Shown one piece after another: positions 1 through 7,506 of a stretch of DNA of 64,000 bases. How positions within the stretch are numbered: position 1 is the stretch's first letter; each line of letters starts with the position of its first letter. Made by a program: the position numbers and the translations under genes. Below the pieces are notes generated by a model. The model ran no database searches. It was not told the DNA's origin and worked only from the letters and a program-made list of their open reading frames with translations. The stretch comes from SB25 sp029560875 (GTDB taxonomy: Bacteria > Bacteroidota > Bacteroidia > Bacteroidales > Tenuifilaceae): positions 15,211-79,210 of the forward strand of contig DAOOPM010000017.1 of NCBI GenBank assembly GCA_035388225.1, read 5' to 3'.

Positions 1-1
1 A

Positions 2-634
2 ATAATAATATTTATAAAAGAAACAAAGGCAGAAAACATTGGCAACAACAACCGCTTTCATTTAAAGCAATTACCCCGAAAATTTTACTTTTTTCTTGCC
101 ATAATATTTGTTTTTACTTTAGGCAATTCTGCCGATGCTTTACTACTGGTAAAAACTACCGAAACAGAAATAAACAAGGCATACATTCCTTTCGTTTATA
201 TGATATTTAATGTGGTTTCAGTATTTTTAGCAATTCCTATTGGTAAAATATCGGATAAAATTGGCCGAGAAATACTAATTATTCTGGGATTTCTCCTATA
301 TGCCATTGTTTACTATTTATTTGGAAGATTCAATAGCATAAGCGTATTTGTATTTCTGTTTATACTTTACGGCGTTTATAGCGCACTAACCGATACTAGC
401 CAGAAAGCAATGATATCAGATATTGTAAGCAAAGATTTAAAGGGGACAGGATTTGGATTGTACCACGCAGTACTTGGAATCACTCTGCTACCAGCAAGTT
501 TAATAGCAGGGTTACTTTACGATAAAGTAAACTCAAACGCTCCATTCTATTTTGGGTCGGCAATGGCTTTAACTGCCACTATTCTAATGATTGTGTTTGT
601 GATTAGTGAGAAAAGAAAAAATCACGCTGTTTAG
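2..634 (+). CDS. MFS transporter, C-terminal part (5' end outside window)
   Basis: The reading frame is open from base 2 and ends with TAG at 632-634, so about 211 residues of the C-terminal half are present and the start lies upstream of the window. The peptide has about five or six hydrophobic segments. It carries the stretch F-T-L-G-N-S-A-D-A near the start of the sixth-to-seventh helix region and a charged loop with G-K-I-S-D-K-I-G-R, the typical MFS loop motif (G-x-x-x-D-R-x-G-R). It is therefore an inner-membrane secondary transporter of the major facilitator superfamily; the substrate cannot be read. An ATG at 200 is internal and not the true start. The end overlaps a hairpin terminator. 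Confidence 0.8.
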   Translation: MIIFIKETKAENIGNNNRFHLKQLPRKFYFFLAIIFVFTLGNSADALLLVKTTETEINKAYIPFVYMIFNVVSVFLAIPIGKISDKIGREILIILGFLLYAIVYYLFGRFNSISVFVFLFILYGVYSALTDTSQKAMISDIVSKDLKGTGFGLYHAVLGITLLPASLIAGLLYDKVNSNAPFYFGSAMALTATILMIVFVISEKRKNHAV

Positions 635-646
635 CAACGTGATTTT
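617..646. terminator. Bidirectional hairpin terminator
   Basis: The arms AAATCACG (619-626) and CGTGATTT (638-645) are complementary, with an A-run before and a T-run after. The stop codon of the MFS gene lies in the loop. It sits between convergent genes and could serve both. Confidence 0.65.
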
Positions 647-673
647 CAAGTACCATGTAGAAATAGTTGATAA

Positions 674-1438
674 CTATAATTCCTCAACCTGCCCGTTAAC
701 AACCTTAAAAACATTCCAGGTTTTCTCGGTAAAGCCTTCGGGTATTTGGAAAGATTTCAATAAACGATTTCCACTATAAACCCTAACAGTAGCCTTAGAT
801 ACAGAAAGATTTGGCGAACCAGGTTTCTCGTGAGCAGAGTAGTTATGTACAAAGAAAGCATAGCTTCCATTGGCATCAATTCTTTCAATAGTGATTGTCT
901 CAGGCCCAAAGCCATCCATATCATCTCGGTCGAGCATTCCTGAACCATCGGATAAAACACGAGTATTACGAAAACTAATATGGTAAGAGTTCGCCTTCAC
1001 GAAGTGAGCATCCAAATCCAAAGGCTGTTGCTCCCAATCTAACACAACCCTAAATTGGCTGATATCCATTACAGGTGAAACAACCAAACGATTCTTAAAA
1101 ATGGTTTCGGCAACAATATCCACATTGTAAACTGCAGTGATATAGCCGCTCTTCTTGAAGATAGTTTTGTACAAACCATCGGGTTGTTTGGGGAACATTG
1201 CCCTACCGGCAGAATCGGTTTTGAACGCTCCAACATTTTCTACCATAACATCGCCCCCTTCAACTGGCTCGCCAGTTAAAGCATCAAAGAAACGAAGTGT
1301 GTAGATATCCTGCTCCTGCTCTGCAATAACGTCTTCAAGGGCTTGTCTTGCTTTATCGATTTGTGCTACTGATTTCAGGTTGATGCAAATAAGCATTGCA
1401 ACCATTAATGCTGATATTACTGTAATTTGCTTTTTCAT
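674..1438 (-). CDS. Exported protein with YfaP-like (DUF2135) domain
   Basis: 254 residues with an N-terminal signal peptide (K-K near the start, hydrophobic stretch, A-Q cleavage-like site near residue 26). Residues about 45-125 resemble a carboxypeptidase-regulatory/Ig-like fold (L-T-G-E-P-V-E-G-G followed by D-S-A-G-R-A). Residues about 130-250 look like the DUF2135/YfaP domain: V-V-L-D-W near a D-L-D-A-H motif, then a D-R-D-D-M-D-G-F-G-P-E-T segment and a final strand pair. The D-L-D and D-x-D-D-x-D clusters suggest a metal site, but that is inference. The function of this family is not established. The gene is convergent with the MFS gene and 170 bases downstream of mutB on the same strand, separated from it by a terminator and a palindromic repeat, so it is probably a separate unit. 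Confidence 0.65.
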   Translation of the reverse strand: MKKQITVISALMVAMLICINLKSVAQIDKARQALEDVIAEQEQDIYTLRFFDALTGEPVEGGDVMVENVGAFKTDSAGRAMFPKQPDGLYKTIFKKSGYITAVYNVDIVAETIFKNRLVVSPVMDISQFRVVLDWEQQPLDLDAHFVKANSYHISFRNTRVLSDGSGMLDRDDMDGFGPETITIERIDANGSYAFFVHNYSAHEKPGSPNLSVSKATVRVYSGNRLLKSFQIPEGFTEKTWNVFKVVNGQVEEL

Positions 1439-1519
1439 ATCGTTGTTTTTTATTCTATTGTCTAAACTTTATCAAACATCTTACCAAAGTTATTAAAAAT
1501 AGCCAAATACTCTACACTA

Positions 1520-1549
1520 CCCCTTCAAGGGTTTGAAACCCTTGAGGGG
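1520..1549. repeat. REP-like palindrome (CCCC...GGGG type)
   Basis: The arms CCCCTTCAAGGGTTT (1520-1534) and AAACCCTTGAGGGG (1536-1549) pair with a single bulge and almost no loop. The layout matches the palindrome at 11005-11025 (C-rich arm, TTT/AAA centre, G-rich arm), suggesting one dispersed intergenic repeat family. There is no T-run after it, so it is not an obvious terminator. Confidence 0.6.
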
Positions 1550-1556
1550 GTAAATA

Positions 1557-1590
1557 TAAAAAATGCCCACCTCAATAGAGGCAGGCATTT
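1557..1590 (-). terminator. Rho-independent terminator of mutB
   Basis: Arms AAATGCC (1561-1567) and GGCATTT (1584-1590) pair, with an inner CCTC/GAGG stem. On the minus strand a T-run follows. It lies 20 bases past the mutB stop. Confidence 0.8.
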
Positions 1591-1609
1591 CCAAAAAATA
1601 TAAACTTTA

Positions 1610-3745
1610 CTACTCTGAGAATTTCTCTAGTAATATTTCAAGAATCTTTGTTGCTGCTGTAGAAACAGAGGTTCCAGGACCAAAGATTCCTACTACACCG
1701 TGGTCGTATAGGTACTGATAATCCTGTGCAGGAATAACCCCGCCAACAATTACCATGATATCCTCGCGACCTAACTTCTTAAGTTCTTCCATTACCTGAG
1801 GAACTAAAGTTTTGTGACCTGCAGCAAGACTCGATACTCCAAGAACGTGAACATCGTTTTCAACGGCTTGTTTAGCTGCCTCGGCTGGGGTTTGGAACAA
1901 TGGACCCATATCAACATCAAAGCCGATATCGGCATAACCAGTTGCAACAACCTTTGCGCCGCGGTCGTGACCGTCCTGACCCATTTTGGCAATCATAATA
2001 CGAGGCTGACGACCTTCTTGCTTTGCAAACTTATCGCAAAGTTCCTTGGCTTTTTTATAACTATTATCGTCCATAGATTCAGCTGAATAAACACCAGAAA
2101 TTGAGCGGATAACTGCTTTGTAACGGCCAACCACTTTCTCGCAAGCGTATGAAATTTCACCTAAAGTTGCACGTTTCATTGCAGCATCAACCGATAGTTC
2201 AAGTAGATTACCCTGCTTTGTTTCAACACAACGGGTAATTGCCTCAAGTGCTGCTTTAACCTCTGCTTCGTTACGCTCTGCACGTAGTTTTTGTAATCTA
2301 CGAATTTGAGCCTCACGTACTGCGGTGTTATCAACGTCGAGAATTTCAATTGGGTCTTCCTTCTCCAAGCGGTACTTGTTAATACCAACAATGGTATCTT
2401 TGCAAGAGTCGATACGTGCCTGTTTACGAGCAGCTGCCTCCTCAATACGCATTTTTGGAACACCTGTCTCAATTGCTTTCGACATTCCACCCAACTCTTC
2501 AACCTCCTGAATAAGTTTCCAAGCCTTATGAGCGATTTCGTGAGTTAAATGCTCCACGTAGTATGAACCAGCCCAAGGGTCAACGGCCTTACAAACGTTG
2601 GTTTCCTCCTGGATGTAAAGCTGTGTGTTACGAGCAATACGTGCAGAGAAATCGGTTGGAAGTGCAATAGCCTCATCCAACGCGTTGGTATGCAAGCTTT
2701 GTGTATGACCAAGCGCAGCAGTCATAGCCTCAATACAGGTACGTGCAACGTTGTTGAATGGGTCTTGCTCTGTTAAGCTCCATCCCGATGTTTGGCTATG
2801 CGTTCTTAGCGCTAACGATTTTGGATTCTTTGGATTGAATTGTTTTACAATTTTAGCCCAAAGTAAACGAGCAGCACGCATTTTGGCAATCTCCATAAAG
2901 TGGTTCATACCAACTGCCCAGAAGAACGATAAGCGAGGCGCAAAAGCATCGATATCGATACCAGCTTTAGTTCCGGTACGTAGGTACTCCAAACCATCGG
3001 CCAAGGTATATGCTAGTTCAATATCTGCAGTTGCTCCAGCTTCCTGCATGTGATAGCCAGAGATAGAGATGCTGTTGAACTTAGGCATATTCTTCGATGT
3101 GTACTCGAAAATATCGGCAATAATTTTCATTGAGAATTCAGGTGGGTAGATGTATGTATTACGCACCATAAACTCTTTTAGAATATCGTTCTGAATTGTA
3201 CCGCTTAATTGCTCAAGGGTTGCACCTTGCTCTAAAGCAGCAACAATGTAGAATGCAAGTACAGGTAATACGGCACCGTTCATTGTCATCGATACGGACA
3301 TCTTATTCAATGGAATACCATCGAAAAGAATTTTCATATCCTCAACAGAATCGATAGCAACACCAGCCTTACCAACATCACCCACAACACGCTCATGGTC
3401 TGAGTCGTATCCGCGGTGGGTTGCTAGGTCGAATGCAACTGAAAGTCCCATTTGGCCTGCAGCCAAGTTACGACGGTAAAACGCATTTGACTCCTCAGCA
3501 GTGGAGAAACCTGCATACTGACGAACAGTCCAAGGTTTCATCACATACATAGTGCTATAGGGACCGCGAAGGAATGGTGGCAAACCTGCAGCATAGTTTA
3601 GGTGCTCCATATTCTCCAAATCGTTGGCAGTATATGCAGGCTTAACTGGAATACGCTCAGGAGTTAACCAGTCTGCCACAAGATTAGAACCGCTCTTATC
3701 GGCTTTAACCTGTTTTATATTGATTTTCTTATAATCTGGTTTCAT
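1610..3745 (-). CDS. mutB: Methylmalonyl-CoA mutase, large (catalytic) subunit
   Basis: 711 residues, the usual length for the large subunit. It interconverts succinyl-CoA and (R)-methylmalonyl-CoA using adenosylcobalamin. The N-terminal two thirds is the TIM barrel that binds CoA (R-G-P-Y-S-T-M-Y near residue 60; S-I-S-G-Y-H-M-Q-E-A-G-A around 230). The C-terminal cobalamin-binding domain has the D-x-H-x-x-G motif in G-Q-D-G-H-D-R-G (Asp about 591, His about 593) and a later G-G-V-I-P and G-P-G-T-S. It lies downstream of mutA in the same direction, but the gap of about 430 bases is filled by a four-helix bundle gene and its flanking repeats. With the propionyl-CoA carboxylase genes at 51-55 kb it forms the propionate/succinate pathway. 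Confidence 0.97.
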   Translation of the reverse strand: MKPDYKKINIKQVKADKSGSNLVADWLTPERIPVKPAYTANDLENMEHLNYAAGLPPFLRGPYSTMYVMKPWTVRQYAGFSTAEESNAFYRRNLAAGQMGLSVAFDLATHRGYDSDHERVVGDVGKAGVAIDSVEDMKILFDGIPLNKMSVSMTMNGAVLPVLAFYIVAALEQGATLEQLSGTIQNDILKEFMVRNTYIYPPEFSMKIIADIFEYTSKNMPKFNSISISGYHMQEAGATADIELAYTLADGLEYLRTGTKAGIDIDAFAPRLSFFWAVGMNHFMEIAKMRAARLLWAKIVKQFNPKNPKSLALRTHSQTSGWSLTEQDPFNNVARTCIEAMTAALGHTQSLHTNALDEAIALPTDFSARIARNTQLYIQEETNVCKAVDPWAGSYYVEHLTHEIAHKAWKLIQEVEELGGMSKAIETGVPKMRIEEAAARKQARIDSCKDTIVGINKYRLEKEDPIEILDVDNTAVREAQIRRLQKLRAERNEAEVKAALEAITRCVETKQGNLLELSVDAAMKRATLGEISYACEKVVGRYKAVIRSISGVYSAESMDDNSYKKAKELCDKFAKQEGRQPRIMIAKMGQDGHDRGAKVVATGYADIGFDVDMGPLFQTPAEAAKQAVENDVHVLGVSSLAAGHKTLVPQVMEELKKLGREDIMVIVGGVIPAQDYQYLYDHGVVGIFGPGTSVSTAATKILEILLEKFSE

Positions 3746-3758
3746 AATTTAAATTTTT

Positions 3759-4173
3759 AGACGCTAGATGTCAGACATTAGATTTCAGACTTCGTTAAAG
3801 TTTTTTTAAAGCCAATCATCATTTTCTGAAGTTCATTTATCTCGGAGATAAATACAGAGGTTGTTTCTTTATTTAGATAATTAATCTCTATACCTATCAA
3901 CAAAAGATTTTCAACCTCATAGGATGATGAAATCGCAATATCAATAAATCTCATAAACTCTTTATCACCTCGCCCAGAGCCTTCAGCAATGTTTGAAGCA
4001 ATAGATATTGCTGCACGTTGAAGTTGAGAGATATAGCCAAAACGCTCTGACGAAGGAAGTTTTTCACACAGGATGTAAACATCCTTTGCGATATCCTTAG
4101 CCTTTTGCCATATTTTCAACTCCTTAAAATTGTGCATTTTATCTGATGTCTTGTGTCTGAAATCTGATATCTT
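3759..4173 (-). mobile_element. Candidate element: inverted repeats enclosing a four-helix bundle gene
   Basis: The left arm region (3759-3791) and right arm region (4141-4173) are imperfect inverted repeats. The best block is AGACATTAGATTTCAGAC (3773-3790) against GTCTGAAATCTGATATCT (4155-4172), 16 of 18 bases complementary. Each arm is built from repeated words such as (A)GATNTCAGAC. The right arm ends 2 bases before the mutA stop codon, and the left arm is 14 bases before the mutB start. The enclosed gene ends inside the left arm. A second unit of this design, with perfect arms, is at 20701-21136. That the unit is or was mobile is inference. Confidence 0.5.
3778..4137 (-). CDS. Four-helix bundle protein, S23/IVP family
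   Basis: 119 residues from the ATG at 4137. An upstream in-frame extension overlaps mutA and is less likely, because family members begin with M-H-N-F-K-E-L-x-I-W. Hallmarks are K-I-W-Q-K-A near residue 10, L-P-x-x-E-R-F-G about 33, Q-L-Q-R-A-A-I-S-I-x-S-N-I-A-E-G-S-G-R about 43-61, and a heptad-rich C-terminal half. The family is the one found in 23S rRNA intervening sequences and is related to the Avd accessory protein of diversity-generating retroelements; members are small basic helical proteins that can form pentamers and bind nucleic acid (family knowledge). The last four codons and the stop lie inside the left repeat arm. It sits between mutA and mutB, with which it has no metabolic link. 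Confidence 0.85.
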   Translation of the reverse strand: MHNFKELKIWQKAKDIAKDVYILCEKLPSSERFGYISQLQRAAISIASNIAEGSGRGDKEFMRFIDIAISSSYEVENLLLIGIEINYLNKETTSVFISEINELQKMMIGFKKTLTKSEI

Positions 4174-4174
4174 G

Positions 4175-6058
4175 TTACAATATATTAAGCAACGATTGAT
4201 ACTGTTTAAGTGTTTCAAGCAAGTTGCTCTTCACATTGATGTAGTTTTTGATTCCTTTAGCCTCTAGTTCAGGCTTGCAAGCAGGATCACCAGCAACTAC
4301 ATATATTGCTTTACCGTTCAATTTCTCAAACGCCTCAACTGCAAGGGTTGCGTACTCCTCATCGGAACTACAAATAACCACGATATCGGATTTTGCATCA
4401 AGAGCAGCCTTAACACCCTCGTCAACAGTTTTGAAGCCAATATTATCAATTACCTCAAAGCCTGCCACTGCAAAGAAGTTGCAGCTAAACTGAGCTCTTG
4501 CTCTACGCATTGCCAAGCTACCAAGGGTTAGCATAAACACCTTTGGACGACGTCCGCTAACATCGGTTCTGTAGCGCAACTCTTCAAAAGCCTGAGCGCC
4601 ACGATAAGGAACCAAAGGTAATGCAATTGCATCGGCAGGTTTTTCAGATGCTTTGCGGGTAACAGCATTGGCACTTACAGCCTTTGCATCTGCAATCTCA
4701 TTGAAGTTTGGATACTGGTTAGTTCCAAGTACGGTCTCACGGCGATTTGCAATGTTGGTATCGCGCTTGTTGGAAACCTCAGCAATTTGATCCTGAACAT
4801 AACCTTTAATGAACGCTTCCTTATAACCACCCATCTCATCAATCTTCAAGAATTGATTCCATGCATTCTCGGCAATAGAGATGGTTAAATTCTCTATATA
4901 GTAACTTCCTGCAGAAGGGTCTGCAACTTGACCCAAGTAAGATTCCTCGCGTAGAAGCAGTTGCTGGTTACGAGCAATTCTCTCTGAAAAAACAGATGAC
5001 TCAGCGTATGGAGCATCGAATGGAAGAACATTCAACGAATCAACGCCTGCAAGAACTGCCGACATACCCTCGGTAGTTGTGCGAAGCATATTTACATAAG
5101 CATCGTAAACGGTCTTGTTCCAACGGCTTGTTTCAGCATGAATTCTCATTTGAGCCGATTTAGCCGATGCTGGATTGTAAGCCTCAACCATTTTTGCCCA
5201 AAGCAAACGAGCTGCACGGAACTTTGCAATCTCCATAAAGTAACTGGAACTAATCGCAAAGTTGAAACTCATTCTGGTTGCAACCTCATCAACAGTAAAA
5301 CCTTTCTCTGTTAAAACTGTTAGATAGTTGCTAGCCATTGCAAGCGCAAAACCTAACTCCTGAACAATAGACGAACCGCTATTGTGGAAAATATGTCCGT
5401 TAACACCTATCACCTTGAAATTAGGGAAATTCTTAACGGCGAGTATAACTGAAACCAACCCTTCGAACGAAGCGTCGTTATCGCAGCAAAACTTACCGTT
5501 TAACGTTAGTGATGTTAATGGGCTGTAATCGATAGAAAATCTAATTTTTTGAGCATCGAAACGACTTTGCTCCAAGTATTTTACAATGAAAGGCAATGCC
5601 TTTGCGGTAGCAAAACCTCCAGTAAAATTAATTTCAACCTGATTTAGGTCGATATCCTTAAGCAAACGGCTTATGGAATCGAGAGTGGGTTCACACTCAT
5701 TGCAAAGATTGAATCCTAGCGATTCAACACCCTTTGCAAGCATATCAATGGCTTTACGGTTGGCATCGGTTGGTTTGTCTAAGCAAACCTCAATGTCCTG
5801 ACGAATTAACCAATGATTGCCCTTCTCGTGATTACCACGAACGTAAGGGAATTGTCCGGGTTTCACATAGGTTGTTTCGATATTAGCAAGGTCTTCGGAG
5901 CGATAGTAGGGCTTAACATTGATGCCCTCGATAGTTTTCCAAATCAATTTTTTATCGTAATCAGCTCCTTTCAAATCCTCGCGTATTACCGATTCCCATT
6001 CCTGTGTAGAAACTGGGGGAAATTCGGTAAAAAGCTTTTCGTTGCTTTTTTCTGCCAT
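4175..6058 (-). CDS. mutA: Methylmalonyl-CoA mutase, small subunit
   Basis: 627 residues, typical for the small subunit of the bacterial heterodimeric mutase. It shares the barrel fold with MutB (F-A-I-S-S-S-Y-F-M-E-I-A-K-F-R-A-A-R-L-L-W parallels the E-I-A-K-M-R-A-A-R-L-L-W of MutB), but the C-terminal cobalamin-type domain lacks the D-x-H-x-x-G cobalt-ligand motif, as expected for the non-catalytic subunit. It is first gene of the unit, with a good Bacteroidota promoter 27 bases upstream of the ATG. The stop codon directly abuts the right arm of the four-helix element. Confidence 0.95.
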   Translation of the reverse strand: MAEKSNEKLFTEFPPVSTQEWESVIREDLKGADYDKKLIWKTIEGINVKPYYRSEDLANIETTYVKPGQFPYVRGNHEKGNHWLIRQDIEVCLDKPTDANRKAIDMLAKGVESLGFNLCNECEPTLDSISRLLKDIDLNQVEINFTGGFATAKALPFIVKYLEQSRFDAQKIRFSIDYSPLTSLTLNGKFCCDNDASFEGLVSVILAVKNFPNFKVIGVNGHIFHNSGSSIVQELGFALAMASNYLTVLTEKGFTVDEVATRMSFNFAISSSYFMEIAKFRAARLLWAKMVEAYNPASAKSAQMRIHAETSRWNKTVYDAYVNMLRTTTEGMSAVLAGVDSLNVLPFDAPYAESSVFSERIARNQQLLLREESYLGQVADPSAGSYYIENLTISIAENAWNQFLKIDEMGGYKEAFIKGYVQDQIAEVSNKRDTNIANRRETVLGTNQYPNFNEIADAKAVSANAVTRKASEKPADAIALPLVPYRGAQAFEELRYRTDVSGRRPKVFMLTLGSLAMRRARAQFSCNFFAVAGFEVIDNIGFKTVDEGVKAALDAKSDIVVICSSDEEYATLAVEAFEKLNGKAIYVVAGDPACKPELEAKGIKNYINVKSNLLETLKQYQSLLNIL

Positions 6059-6084
6059 AATCAGACTATTTGGATTTCGGATTG

Positions 6085-6117
6085 CAAAGTTATAAAATGA
6101 TGTAAATGAGAATGCAA
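6085..6117 (-). promoter_or_regulatory. Promoter of mutA (-33/-7 Bacteroidota type)
   Basis: On the minus strand TAACTTTG (6085-6092 as CAAAGTTA on plus) fits TAnnTTTG, with TTG (6115-6117) 22 bases upstream. I saw no cobalamin riboswitch box in the 376-base gap 6059-6434; apart from this promoter and a terminator next to 6435 I see nothing else in that gap. Confidence 0.7.
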
Positions 6118-6403
6118 TTTACGGCAATAATTAAAGCAATGATGCTGTTAAGCATAACCAATTTGAAACAGATGAGCCAAGAAGGATGTCGGGAAGCAAT
6201 TATCTGATGAACAAATTTAACGTGTGCGTTTCTGCTGATTGGCTGATAAGCGTGGAGATAATTCGTTGATAATTGAATTTATCAACGAGATTAAAGAGGT
6301 GGTTTTAGTTCTAAGGATTGAAGTAATCAATCAAACTGGTATCAGAATTAACCACAATATGTAATAGATAGCCAATTTATACTAAAGGAAATTACTAAAA
6401 ACA

Positions 6404-6436
6404 AGAAAAGGAGGAAAAAACTTCCTCCTCTTTTCT
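6404..6436 (-). terminator. Terminator of the 6435-6944 gene
   Basis: Arms around AAAAGGAGGAA (6406-6416) and TTCCTCCTCTTTT (6422-6434) pair with one bulge. On the minus strand a T-rich tail follows. It overlaps the stop codon of the exported-protein gene. Confidence 0.7.
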
Positions 6437-6944
6437 ATTCTTCAAGTTGTTCTTTCCTGTTTTGAAGTTCAGTTTCCTGATTTCCCCTTAAATATACTTG
6501 AGATTTTCTCTCATTGCCTTCAAGGTCAATATTGATAATGATTAAATTCTTAAATTTTTGGTCGATATAATTCACATCAATAAGGTTATCGGTTTGAACA
6601 TAAATAAAAAAAGTTCTATCAATTTTAATATCTACAGTATCAGTAATAAACTTGTTGTTAATTTTTAATACAAAATTGTTATTTAAGCCACTAATGTCTA
6701 TATGTTTTTTCAAAACATCATATAGATGAAGTAATTCGAGTTTGCTTTTTGACTTAATGTAAACCTCTCCATTTACGGTTTCTTTTTTAACAAGCAATGT
6801 CTCAATGTTTTGAGGATTGATGAAGTGTTTATTAATATCTACTTTTACTGAATCTAGGTAGTAAGTAGGATTGTTTTTTTGCTGAGCAAACAAACTAAAA
6901 CAATTAAAAACTAAAATAATTGAAACAAGAATAATTTTATTCAT
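6435..6944 (-). CDS. Small exported protein of unknown function
   Basis: 169 residues with a clear signal peptide (M-N-K-I-I-L, hydrophobic core, F-A-Q-Q cleavage-like site near residue 20). Residues 30-65 (Y-L-D-S-V-K-V-D-I then I-N-P-Q-N-I-E-T-L-L-V-K-K and G-E-V-Y-I-K-S-K) resemble the short plug-like strand pattern seen in TonB-dependent receptors (I-x-P-x-x-I-E-x-I-x-V-L-K...G-V-I-x-I-x-T-K). This may be a degenerate plug-type domain without a barrel. The rest is beta-rich and not recognised. It follows the next gene with an 18-base gap, so the two are probably co-transcribed. Confidence 0.6.
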   Translation of the reverse strand: MNKIILVSIILVFNCFSLFAQQKNNPTYYLDSVKVDINKHFINPQNIETLLVKKETVNGEVYIKSKSKLELLHLYDVLKKHIDISGLNNNFVLKINNKFITDTVDIKIDRTFFIYVQTDNLIDVNYIDQKFKNLIIINIDLEGNERKSQVYLRGNQETELQNRKEQLEE

Positions 6945-6962
6945 AATTACAATTTTTGATAG

Positions 6963-7427
6963 TTAATATTTTTCCAGCAAATACTCTTCCTTCATTTGCA
7001 CCCCTTCTGTTTCACCCTCAACTTTTACGTAGAGTTTACCATCATCGCGTTTGGTGTAAACAATTCGTTGAGGAAAATCGTGTTCGTAGTTTGCGAAAAT
7101 CCAGGTATTGTCAAAAGCGTCGATAAGTGTGAAAAGTACGGGGTAACTATTCTCAATTGTGGCAATGTAAATCCAGAATTTCCCCACTTTATGCAATTGT
7201 AAGGATTCCCTGAATAAAGTATCGCTTTTAACAACATGAAAGCCTGTACCTTCCAAAGTGTAATCGTTAACCTTACTCCAGTTTTCAAAAAAAACACCAT
7301 CGCCCTGAGTACCTTTCCATTTGCCAATTAACCATTGGAACTGGGTAATATCATCGGTTTGCGCACTTGCACCACTAATTTTGCCTAGCATAATTAACAG
7401 TACGATATAAAGACTAACCCTTTTCAT
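6963..7427 (-). CDS. Exported DUF6265-like protein
   Basis: 154 residues with a signal peptide ending near A-S-A-Q at 23. The mature part has the pattern F-Q-W-L-I-G-K-W-K-G, F-F-E-N-W, L-E-G-T-G-F, then H-D-F-P-Q-R-I-V-Y and a final V-E-G-E-T-E-G, which I associate with DUF6265, a lipocalin-like small beta barrel. Function is unknown. It heads a likely two-gene unit with the downstream exported protein. The sequence W-L-I-G-K-W near the mature N-terminus is typical of ligand-binding lipocalin-like folds in this phylum, but no ligand can be deduced. Confidence 0.65.
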   Translation of the reverse strand: MKRVSLYIVLLIMLGKISGASAQTDDITQFQWLIGKWKGTQGDGVFFENWSKVNDYTLEGTGFHVVKSDTLFRESLQLHKVGKFWIYIATIENSYPVLFTLIDAFDNTWIFANYEHDFPQRIVYTKRDDGKLYVKVEGETEGVQMKEEYLLEKY

Positions 7428-7506
7428 TTTATATAGATTATTCGATAAATATAATGTTTTTAAGTATCCAATGCTAGATACTTAAAGCCTTAACTTGTTT
7501 TAAAAA

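Noticed and set aside
1520..1549. Terminator for the DUF2135 or mutB gene
   Set aside because: No T-run follows on either strand and a separate terminator is at 1557-1590.
6059..6434. Cobalamin riboswitch upstream of mutA
   Set aside because: The gap is long and the enzyme uses B12, but I do not see the conserved B12 box on the minus strand; only a promoter and a terminator are visible.
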